Shown one piece after another: positions 1 to 5,176 of a DNA stretch of 7,570 bases; position 1 is the first letter of the stretch; each line of letters starts with the position of its first letter. Position numbers and translations under genes: made by a program. The stretch is taken from NCBI GenBank assembly GCA_034437795.1, contig DAOTTI010000221.1, forward strand, positions 1 through 7,570, written 5' to 3'. Source of the DNA: DAOTTI01 sp034437795 (GTDB lineage Bacteria > Chloroflexota > UBA11872 > UBA12225). The notes beneath the pieces were generated by a model, which saw nothing but the letters and a program-made list of their open reading frames with translations, did no database searches and was not told the DNA's origin.

Positions 1-1
1 G

Positions 2-391
2 CCCGTGCGGCTCTCCGACTTCGCCGGCCGGCCAGTGTGGATCAACGTCTGGGCCTCCTGGTGCGCCCCCTGCCGCGCCGAGATGCCAGACGTCACCGCC
101 GTCTATCAGGAGGTCCAGGCCCGTGACGCCCGCGCCGGGGTCACGGACGGCCTGGTGCTCCTGGCGGTGAGCGTTGGCGAAGAGCCAGCCGACGTGCGCC
201 GCTACCTGGCCACCACCGGCTATCGCGTCCCCGTGCTTATCGACCCCACGTTCGCCATCGCTGGCCGCTATCGCATTACCGGTCTGCCCACCCACTTCTT
301 CATCGGCCGCGACGGCGCCATCAAGGACCTGGTCATCGGCAGCCTCAAGCCGAACGCCATGCGCGCCCGCCTGGCCGGCATCACGTCATAG
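2..391 (+). CDS. Thioredoxin-like (TlpA/ResA family) thiol-disulfide oxidoreductase, 5' truncated
   Basis: C-terminal part of a TlpA/ResA-type redoxin. These proteins act outside the cytoplasmic membrane, usually reducing disulfides during cytochrome c maturation or in other envelope thiol chemistry. The visible part begins in the family's N-terminal lead-in (RLSDFAGRPVWINVWASW) and runs into the active-site WCAPC, with Cys codons at about 62-64 and 71-73. The cis-proline loop appears as TGLPTHFFI at about 278-304. The GTG at 5-7 is read as an internal Val codon, because the frame is open to the window edge and these proteins carry an N-terminal anchor or signal before this point. The gene is therefore partial. 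It ends in TAG at 389-391 and overlaps the convergent tsaD by 6 nt. The specific substrate cannot be told. Family assignment is firm. Confidence 0.9.
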   Translation, partial: PVRLSDFAGRPVWINVWASWCAPCRAEMPDVTAVYQEVQARDARAGVTDGLVLLAVSVGEEPADVRRYLATTGYRVPVLIDPTFAIAGRYRITGLPTHFFIGRDGAIKDLVIGSLKPNAMRARLAGITS

Positions 392-1528
392 CGCCAGCCT
401 CAGGTTCGGCTCCACGTCCAGGTCCCACCCCGCCACCTGCCCAGCCTGCAGGCGAAAGTAGCCGGCCGAGGCGATCATTGCCGCGTTGTCCGTGCAGAGG
501 TCGATGTCGGGGCAGAGCACAGGGACCCGCGCGCGGGCCAGCATCTCCTCCCGCAGGCGCTTGTTCGCCGCCACGCCCCCGGCCAGGGCAATCTGCCGCA
601 CCCCAAAGTCGTCGGCGGCCTGGAGCGTCTTGCCCACCAGGACGTCCACCACCGCCTGCTGGAAGGCCGCCGCCATCTGCGCCGTCGGCAGCGGGACCTC
701 CTTGTCCGGAACGCGCCCCGCGCCGGCCGCCACCGCCGCCAGGCGAGATGGGTTGCCCACCGGCGCCAGCCCCCCGCCTTCCACCAGGCGCAGCATCGCC
801 GTCTTTAGCCCGCTGAAGCTGAAATCATAGGTGCCGCGCAGCCACGGGCGGGGCAGCTTGTACGGCGATGGCGCCGGGCCCGCTCGCTCCGCCGCCCGCT
901 GGATGGCCGGGCCCCCAGGAAAGCCCAGTCCCAGGATCCGCGCCACCTTATCGAACGCCTCACCGGCCGCGTCATCGCGGGTGCGCCCCAAGAGCCGGTA
1001 GCGCCCGTGGTCTTCCATCAGCACCAGCTCGGAATGGCCCCCCGAGATGATCAGACACAGCAGCGGAAACTGGGGCGCCCGCGGTTCGCGCCGCGCGCCG
1101 CGCCCCTGCCCCTCCCCCATCGCCGGCCGCCACTGCGCCGGCTTCACCAGCCAGTTGGCGTAGATGTGCCCCTCCAGATGGTTCACCCCCACCAGCGGCA
1201 GGCCCCGCGCCGCCGCCATCCCCTTGGCGGCGTTCACCCCCACCAGGAGCGAGCCCACCAGCCCCGGCCCGTGCGTCACCGCAATCGCGTCGATCTCGCC
1301 CCACGATGCGTCCGCCTCGCGGAAGGCCTTCTCCACCGCGGGGATGATCCCCAGCAGGTGCTGGCGCGACGCCAGCTCCGGCACCACGCCCCCAAAGCGC
1401 CGGTGCAGCTCCTCCTGAGAGAAGACGACGTTGCTGCGGATGAAGCGCCCGTCGTCGACGACCGCCGCCGCCGTCTCGTCGCAGCTCGTCTCAATCCCCA
1501 GGATCGTGGTCACAGCACGCTCGTCCAT
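386..1528 (-). CDS. tsaD: tRNA N6-adenosine threonylcarbamoyltransferase TsaD
   Basis: Catalytic subunit of t6A synthesis: it transfers the threonylcarbamoyl group from threonylcarbamoyl-AMP to A37 of ANN-decoding tRNAs in the cytoplasm, working with TsaB and TsaE. Visible ASKHA/Kae1 motifs: ILGIETSCDET at residues 9-19, the metal-binding pair in NHLEGH (His117, His121), SGGH 162-165, TRDDAAGEAFDK 183-194, GGVAAN 317-322 and the metal Asp in CTDNAA (Asp347). At 380 residues it is longer than E. coli TsaD (about 337). The excess lies mainly in an Arg/Gly-rich insert at about 131-154 and a segment near 252-279. Start choice: ATG at 1528 overlaps rimI by 19 nt. GTG at 1513 would give a GTGA overlap with the rimI stop and the family-typical N-terminus V/M-TTILGIETS, so it is a serious alternative. 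Neither has a strong Shine-Dalgarno sequence. Last gene of the minus-strand block. Confidence 0.97.
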   Translation of the reverse strand: MDERAVTTILGIETSCDETAAAVVDDGRFIRSNVVFSQEELHRRFGGVVPELASRQHLLGIIPAVEKAFREADASWGEIDAIAVTHGPGLVGSLLVGVNAAKGMAAARGLPLVGVNHLEGHIYANWLVKPAQWRPAMGEGQGRGARREPRAPQFPLLCLIISGGHSELVLMEDHGRYRLLGRTRDDAAGEAFDKVARILGLGFPGGPAIQRAAERAGPAPSPYKLPRPWLRGTYDFSFSGLKTAMLRLVEGGGLAPVGNPSRLAAVAAGAGRVPDKEVPLPTAQMAAAFQQAVVDVLVGKTLQAADDFGVRQIALAGGVAANKRLREEMLARARVPVLCPDIDLCTDNAAMIASAGYFRLQAGQVAGWDLDVEPNLRLAL

Positions 1529-2136
1529 GAGATCCGCTCGGCCAGCTCAGCCCGCAATCGCGCATATCGCTCCCGAAACGCGGCGCTGGTCAGCTCCTCA
1601 CTCCACATGATCACCGCGTCCTCATTGTTGTCCGTGTAGTACCGCGGCCGGATCCCTGCCTCGCGAAAGCCCAGCTTCTGATACAGGTTCCGCGCCACAG
1701 TATTGCTCACGCGCACCTCCAGCGTCACCCACCGCGCCCCCAGGCGCAGGGCAATCTCCTCCAGGCTCAGCATCAGCAGCAGCCCCAGTCCCCGCCCCCG
1801 AAACTCCGGCCGCACCGCCACCGACGTCACGTGCGCCTCGTCCACCATCAGCCATAGCCCCCCGTAGCCCACCAGCAGTCCCCGCTCGTCGGCCCCGCCG
1901 TGGCGCTCCGGCAACGGCAGCAGCGAGAAGGGAAAGGGCCGCCGCGCCTCCCGCCGCGGTGGCGCTGGCTCGCCGCGCCCCGGCTCGTACCGCAGCACGA
2001 TGTACCTCGCCATGCGGTTCTGTTCCAGCTCCCGCTTGTACGAATTCGCCGGCCAGGTCATGCTAAACGATTCCCGCTCGATCTCGATCACCTCGGGAAT
2101 GTCGCTGGCCTGCATCCATTCGATGCGGTACGGCAA
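1510..2136 (-). CDS. rimI: Ribosomal protein S18-alanine N-acetyltransferase RimI
   Basis: GNAT acetyltransferase that in characterised bacteria acetylates the N-terminal Ala of ribosomal protein S18 using acetyl-CoA. Motifs, numbered from the TTG start: an N-terminal MQASDIPEVIEIERESF segment, the acetyl-CoA loop RGRGLG (113-118), then LEVRVSNTVARNLYQKLGF (139-157) containing the expected Glu140 and Tyr152, and YYTDNNEDAVIM (166-177). These are diagnostic of RimI. At 208 residues it exceeds E. coli RimI (about 148) through a Pro/Arg-rich insert at about 52-86 and a C-terminal tail of about 30 residues. TTG at 2136 is preferred: GAGGTG at 2148-2143 sits 6 nt upstream and the protein then begins MPYRIEWMQ. 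GTG at 2169 (in frame, 11 residues longer, with GAGGG upstream) is the alternative. Its stop region overlaps the tsaD start. It lies downstream of a long gap after tsaB, so it may have its own promoter. Confidence 0.93.
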   Translation of the reverse strand: MPYRIEWMQASDIPEVIEIERESFSMTWPANSYKRELEQNRMARYIVLRYEPGRGEPAPPRREARRPFPFSLLPLPERHGGADERGLLVGYGGLWLMVDEAHVTSVAVRPEFRGRGLGLLLMLSLEEIALRLGARWVTLEVRVSNTVARNLYQKLGFREAGIRPRYYTDNNEDAVIMWSEELTSAAFRERYARLRAELAERISWTSVL

Positions 2137-2383
2137 GGCCCCCACCTCTCGTCCAGACCGGCACTCCACCGGATGTGTCCCTCATCTCGCGTGCATCAGC
2201 TCAGCGCCTGCCCCCATCTCGCGCACTTCCCCCTTCTGCTCAATGCTGGCCTGCATCCTACGCGCTCGTCCTCTGCTCAATTCTCACGGTTTTTCTATAT
2301 TCTCATTGTGCCTACCCTGGCGCCCGTTGCGGCGCCCCTCCTGCTCCCCCGCCTGCTCCAGATGGCGCCAGGCCACGGCCCCG

Positions 2384-2437
2384 CTCCCCCTCCCGTTATG
2401 GGAGAGTGGGCCAGGGGACGAGGCCGTCTCCCCGTGT
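2384..2437. repeat. Dispersed intergenic repeat, diverged copy
   Basis: The stretch runs CTCCC-GTTAT-GGGAG (5-bp stem, 2390-2404), then AGTGGGCCAGGGGACGAGGC, then CGTCTCCCC. The same layout of a pyrimidine block, a purine-rich half containing GGGCCAG or GGGTTAG, a GACGGC- or GAGGC-like end and a fresh GTCYCC start is seen in the units at 6407-6557. I read it as one complete unit plus the start of a second. Strand is arbitrary. The match is by eye and imperfect. Confidence 0.5.
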
Positions 2438-2451
2438 CCCCACGTCACCGT

Positions 2452-2473
2452 GTCCCCGCGTCGGGGCGGGGAC
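2452..2473 (-). terminator. GC hairpin downstream of tsaB, terminator-like
   Basis: An 8-bp perfect inverted repeat (GTCCCCGC / GCGGGGAC) with a 6-nt loop lies 21 nt beyond the tsaB stop codon. No U-tract follows on the minus strand, so it is at best a weak or factor-assisted terminator. It could equally be an mRNA 3'-end stabiliser or part of the local repeats. Confidence 0.3.
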
Positions 2474-2494
2474 GGGCGGCGGGGCCGCATCCCC

Positions 2495-3178
2495 TTACTC
2501 CCGCGGCCCGCGCCGCAGGTAGAGCGGCTGCAGCGCCGCGGCGTCGTCGGGGCCGCGCTCCGCAAACGACCACAGCCCCAGCTCCGCCAGATAGGCGGCC
2601 CGCCGCAGCGCCCCCGCCGGCGCGACCACCCTGGCCCGATCCGCACGCTCCAGGATCGCCTCCACCTCCGCGCGCTCCAGCTCCCCTGCCACGAGCGACC
2701 CCGTCCGCGCCTTCGCCAGGCGCTGTCCCAGCTCCTCCGGCGTCACCACCAGGTAGTCGCCCTCCCGCCGCAGTCTCCCCTGCCAGCGGCGATACTGTCC
2801 CGCATACAGCAGACCCCGCCCCGCGCTGGCCACCACCCACAGCCGCGCCGCCCCGTCCCGGTGCTGGTAGGCCACCGCATCCAGCGTTGGCACCCCGATC
2901 AAGGGCACCCCGAGCGCGCAGCACAGCCCCTTGGCCAGGCTCACCCCCACCCGCAGCCCCGTGAAGGAGCCGGGGCCGGTCGCCACCACGATCAGGGCCA
3001 GGTCGCGCGGCGCCAGCCCCGCCCGCTCCCACAGGCGCGCGGCCGCTGGCAGGATTTGCGCCGTCTGTAGCCCCCCGGCCAGCCACGTCTCCTCGCCCAG
3101 CACGCGGTCCCCCTGGTACAGCGCCACCCCCCCGATCTTCGTGGACGTGTCAATCGCCAGGACCGGCCCGGCAGCCAT
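2495..3178 (-). CDS. tsaB: tRNA threonylcarbamoyladenosine biosynthesis protein TsaB
   Basis: Non-catalytic partner of TsaD in the bacterial t6A complex; it is a TsaD paralogue that dimerises with TsaD. From the chosen start the protein has 227 residues, close to E. coli TsaB (231). Hallmarks: an N-terminal VLAIDTSTK strand (6-14), the signature VATGPGSFTGLRVG (65-78), GVPTLDAVA (95-103) and the C-terminal LQPLYLRR (216-223). The His pair used for metal binding in TsaD is absent, as expected for TsaB. Start: ATG at 3178 gives the standard N-terminus directly before the conserved first strand, with GAGG 5 nt upstream. ATG at 3250 has an equal or better Shine-Dalgarno sequence but would add 24 non-conserved residues. 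It lies 124 nt downstream of tsaE and is followed by a long gap before rimI. Confidence 0.95.
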   Translation of the reverse strand: MAAGPVLAIDTSTKIGGVALYQGDRVLGEETWLAGGLQTAQILPAAARLWERAGLAPRDLALIVVATGPGSFTGLRVGVSLAKGLCCALGVPLIGVPTLDAVAYQHRDGAARLWVVASAGRGLLYAGQYRRWQGRLRREGDYLVVTPEELGQRLAKARTGSLVAGELERAEVEAILERADRARVVAPAGALRRAAYLAELGLWSFAERGPDDAAALQPLYLRRGPRE

Positions 3179-3246
3179 CCGCCCCTCGCTCCGCCAGAAG
3201 TCCGCCGGGCCGATCAGGCGCTCCGCGGTCGGCGCTCCCGCTCTCA

Positions 3247-3279
3247 CCATCGCTCCATCCCTCCGCTCGCCATCGCTCC
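3247..3279 (-). repeat. Duplicated decamer GGAGCGATGG in the tsaE-tsaB gap
   Basis: GGAGCGATGG occurs twice on the minus strand, at 3279-3270 and 3256-3247, 23 nt apart, within a purine-rich run. Each copy combines a Shine-Dalgarno-like GGAG with an ATG. The downstream copy supplies the alternative tsaB start at 3250. The upstream ATG (3273) opens only a 9-codon frame (MASGGMERW, then stop). It may be a simple-sequence expansion. Confidence 0.4.
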
Positions 3280-3302
3280 GTTCGTTCGCTCCCCGTTCCC
3301 AA

Positions 3303-3875
3303 TTACAGCCCGAACGCCGCCCGCTTGAAGTCGGCCAGCAGGCGGGCGTACCGCTCCCCACGCGCCACCAGCCTGATCGCCCGCTTCGTCTCCGTCAGCG
3401 GGCGCAGCTCCACCGCCAGGTGCGACGCCGGCGCCAGCCCCGGGATGCGCTCCGCCCACTCGATGAGGGTCACCCCGTCGCCGTACAGGTACTCCTCCAG
3501 GCCCAGCGCCTCTGCCTCCGCCTCGCTCTGGATCCGGTACAGGTCCACGTGGTAGAAGGGCAGGCGCCCCTTGTAGTCGTGGATCAGGATGAACGACGGG
3601 CTGGTCACCGGATCGGTCACCCCCAGCCCGGCGGCGACCCCCTGCGCGAACACCGTCTTCCCCGCGCCAAGATTGCCGGTCACCAGCAGCACGTCGCCCG
3701 GCTCCAGGAGCGTCCCCAGACGCGCCCCCAGCCTGCGCGTCTGCTCCTCACTGTGGCTGATGATGTCCAGCTCGCCTGGCTGCGGCCGGCGCGCCATCAC
3801 TGGCCCGGCCGGCGCGCGGGGCGCCGCCGCCCCGTGCCGCTCCGTCTCCAGCCGGTCGTCTCCGTCAGTCGTCAT
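3303..3875 (-). CDS. tsaE: tRNA threonylcarbamoyladenosine biosynthesis ATPase TsaE
   Basis: P-loop ATPase that binds the TsaB-TsaD complex and is needed for catalytic turnover in t6A synthesis. Of 190 residues, the Walker A motif is GNLGAGKT (67-74). TSPSF (91-95), HVDLYR (109-114) and LIEWAER (137-143) are the other family blocks, in the usual order. Start: ATG at 3875 forms an ATGA overlap with the thiL stop, and AGGGAG (3887-3882) lies 6 nt upstream, so translation is probably coupled to thiL. The first 30 residues (to MARR) are Ala/Pro/Arg-rich and not part of the usual fold. An internal ATG at 3797 is a less likely start. The same frame stays open for 63 codons upstream of the ATG, but that part is antiparallel-free overlap with thiL coding sequence and is not believed. 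Stop TAA at 3305-3303. Confidence 0.96.
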   Translation of the reverse strand: MTTDGDDRLETERHGAAAPRAPAGPVMARRPQPGELDIISHSEEQTRRLGARLGTLLEPGDVLLVTGNLGAGKTVFAQGVAAGLGVTDPVTSPSFILIHDYKGRLPFYHVDLYRIQSEAEAEALGLEEYLYGDGVTLIEWAERIPGLAPASHLAVELRPLTETKRAIRLVARGERYARLLADFKRAAFGL

Positions 3876-5083
3876 CGTGCGCTCCCTGCGTTGCAGTCGT
3901 CCGCTGGCCCTGCGACGGGCCCTTCCGGCGCCATTCCAGCCGCTCCTGCCGCGCCGGGCATCCCTGCCCTTCCAGATGCTCCTGGCAACTCTGGCCCTCC
4001 CGGCGCTCCTGATGCTTCCGGTGCGATCTCCGGCGTGGGGCGACCGGCCCGAAAGTGGTCCCACCCCCGTTCGCGCAGAGGCACCTCCCCTCCCTGCGCG
4101 TCCACCAGCCGCACGCGCCCGGCGTCGTCGTGCGCCTGGCCAATCACCGTCGCCTCCACTCCGTCCGCCCGTAATCGTTCCAACGCCCGTGCCATGGTCC
4201 GCGCTGGCGCGGTGAACAGGAGCTGGTAGTCCTCGCCCCCAGCTGCGGCCCAGGCCAGCGCGCGGTCGGGATACGCCGCCCGCACCGCCGGATCGATCGG
4301 GAGCAGATCGGCGCGCACGGTCGCACCAACGCCGCTTGCGCGGCAGAGCTTCTCCAGGTCGGCCAGCAGGCCGTCGGAGATGTCGATCGCGCTCCGCACC
4401 CCCACTGCCCGCAGCGCCCGGCCGGCCGCCAGCTGCGGCTGGGGCCGCCGGTGCGCCCGCGCCAGGGCATTGCTCACCGGCTCAGGTAGCGCGTCCCCCC
4501 GCTGCAGCATGAACAACCCCGCCGCCGCGGCTCCCAGCGTTCCCGTCACCGCCACCTCGTCGCCCGGGCGCGCCCCGCTCCGCCGCAGCAGGTCCGCTCC
4601 CTGCCGCCCCACCCCACGCCCGCTGCGGCCGCCGGCCTCTGGCGCTGGAAGCTCGCCGATCACCGCCACATTGAGCACGACGTCCGTGCGCACCTGCACC
4701 GTATCCCCGCCGGCGATGGTGCACCCCGTGGCCGCGGCCAGCTCACCCATCCCGATGTCGAGCTCGTGGACATCCTCCACCCGGATGTCGGCGCGCAGGC
4801 CGGCGCTGACCAGCGCCACCAGCGGGCTTGCGCCCATCGCGGCCAGGTCGCTCAGGTTCACCGCCAGCGCCTTCCACCCCAGGTCCCGCCAGCCGGTCAG
4901 CCCCAGCTCGAAGTGTACGTGCTCCACCAGCATGTCGGTGCTCGCCACCAACGTCGCCCGCGGCTGGCGCCAGGCCGCCGCGTCGTCGCCGATCGCGAGA
5001 ATCAGCCGTTGATTGGTTGGGGGGCCGACGACCGCCGCGATGCGCTCGATCAGTGCCGGCTCACCAAGCTGGGCCAGGATCAT
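3872..5083 (-). CDS. thiL: Thiamine-monophosphate kinase ThiL
   Basis: Phosphorylates thiamine monophosphate to thiamine pyrophosphate with ATP, the last step of TPP synthesis. The AIR-synthase-like fold is recognised by AIGDDAA (30-36), STDMLVEHVHF (48-58), NLSDLAAMGA (76-85), AGGDT (124-128), IDISDGLL (233-240) and GGEDYQLLF (282-290), all with the expected acidic residues. The start is unusually secure: the frame is closed by TAA at 5101-5099, just upstream, with no ATG/GTG/TTG between it and ATG 5083, and MILAQLGEPALIERI matches the family N-terminus. At 403 residues it is about 75 longer than E. coli ThiL. There is an Arg/Gly-rich insert at about 146-169, and a tail of nearly 60 residues after WDHF (341-344) that is collagen-like from 359 to 385. 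The stop overlaps the tsaE start by ATGA. First gene of the minus-strand block. Confidence 0.96.
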   Translation of the reverse strand: MILAQLGEPALIERIAAVVGPPTNQRLILAIGDDAAAWRQPRATLVASTDMLVEHVHFELGLTGWRDLGWKALAVNLSDLAAMGASPLVALVSAGLRADIRVEDVHELDIGMGELAAATGCTIAGGDTVQVRTDVVLNVAVIGELPAPEAGGRSGRGVGRQGADLLRRSGARPGDEVAVTGTLGAAAAGLFMLQRGDALPEPVSNALARAHRRPQPQLAAGRALRAVGVRSAIDISDGLLADLEKLCRASGVGATVRADLLPIDPAVRAAYPDRALAWAAAGGEDYQLLFTAPARTMARALERLRADGVEATVIGQAHDDAGRVRLVDAQGGEVPLRERGWDHFRAGRPTPEIAPEASGAPGGPELPGASGRAGMPGAAGAAGMAPEGPVAGPADDCNAGSAR

Positions 5084-5087
5084 GTCC

Positions 5088-5107
5088 AGACCGTAAGCTT
5101 ACGGTCT
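5088..5107. promoter_or_regulatory. 20-nt perfect palindrome between thiL and the divergent glycosyltransferase gene
   Basis: AGACCGTAAGCTTACGGTCT equals its own reverse complement over all 20 bases. The flanking pair (5087/5108) does not match. It begins 4 nt upstream of the thiL ATG and lies 69 nt before the glycosyltransferase ATG. As DNA it could be an operator for a dimeric regulator. As thiL leader RNA it could form an 8-bp stem with an AGCT loop. A role in setting the thiL Shine-Dalgarno distance is proposed in the findings. Confidence 0.65.
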
Positions 5108-5112
5108 CCACG

Positions 5113-5120
5113 CCTCCCCC
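5113..5120 (-). promoter_or_regulatory. Distant Shine-Dalgarno sequence of thiL
   Basis: GGGGGAGG on the minus strand is the only strong ribosome-binding sequence upstream of thiL, but it lies 29 nt before the ATG. The 20-nt palindrome occupies most of that spacer. Removing the palindrome by folding leaves CGTGG plus GGAC, a normal 9-nt spacing. Confidence 0.45.
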
Positions 5121-5176
5121 TCACTCTCACCTGAACCACCAGCACCCCGGCGCCCAACGGCCGCTCCCAGAAGCTC

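Larger units (their letters stand above)
2170..2494. other. tsaB-rimI intergenic region with repeats, hairpins and an AT-rich island
   Basis: No credible gene is seen in this stretch, which is unusually long for the inside of a tsa operon. Read along the minus strand from tsaB it holds: a GC hairpin (2473-2452), a repeat related to the 6407-6557 array (2437-2384), two GGCGCC palindromes separated by six bases (2336-2319) that can pair, and an AT-rich island at about 2310-2281. The island contains TATAGA on the minus strand (2299-2294), a possible -10 element for rimI-tsaD, but no convincing -35 box lies at the right distance. A 14-nt sequence (2245-2258) exactly repeats one inside the rimI coding region (2104-2117). 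Confidence 0.6.

Noticed and set aside
2294..2322. Sigma-70 promoter for rimI-tsaD on the minus strand
   Set aside because: TATAGA at 2299-2294 is a fair -10 match, but the bases 16-18 nt upstream are GC-rich with no -35 resemblance, so it is mentioned only within the intergenic entry.
2000..3070. 356-codon and overlapping 354-codon plus-strand frames across rimI and tsaB
   Set aside because: Antisense to two well-supported genes, spanning repeats and hairpins; Pro/Arg-rich composition shadow.
3876..4064. 63-residue N-terminal extension of TsaE
   Set aside because: This part lies entirely in thiL coding sequence, is Arg/Gly-rich and unlike TsaE. ATG 3875 has a good Shine-Dalgarno sequence and an ATGA junction.
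2931..4229. 432-codon plus-strand open frame across tsaB, tsaE and thiL
   Set aside because: It runs antisense to three genes with diagnostic motifs, and its product is Arg/Pro/Ser-rich without domain features.
5084..5176. TPP riboswitch upstream of thiL
   Set aside because: Only 93 nt are available and none of the conserved TPP-aptamer elements are visible. The structure present is a simple palindrome.
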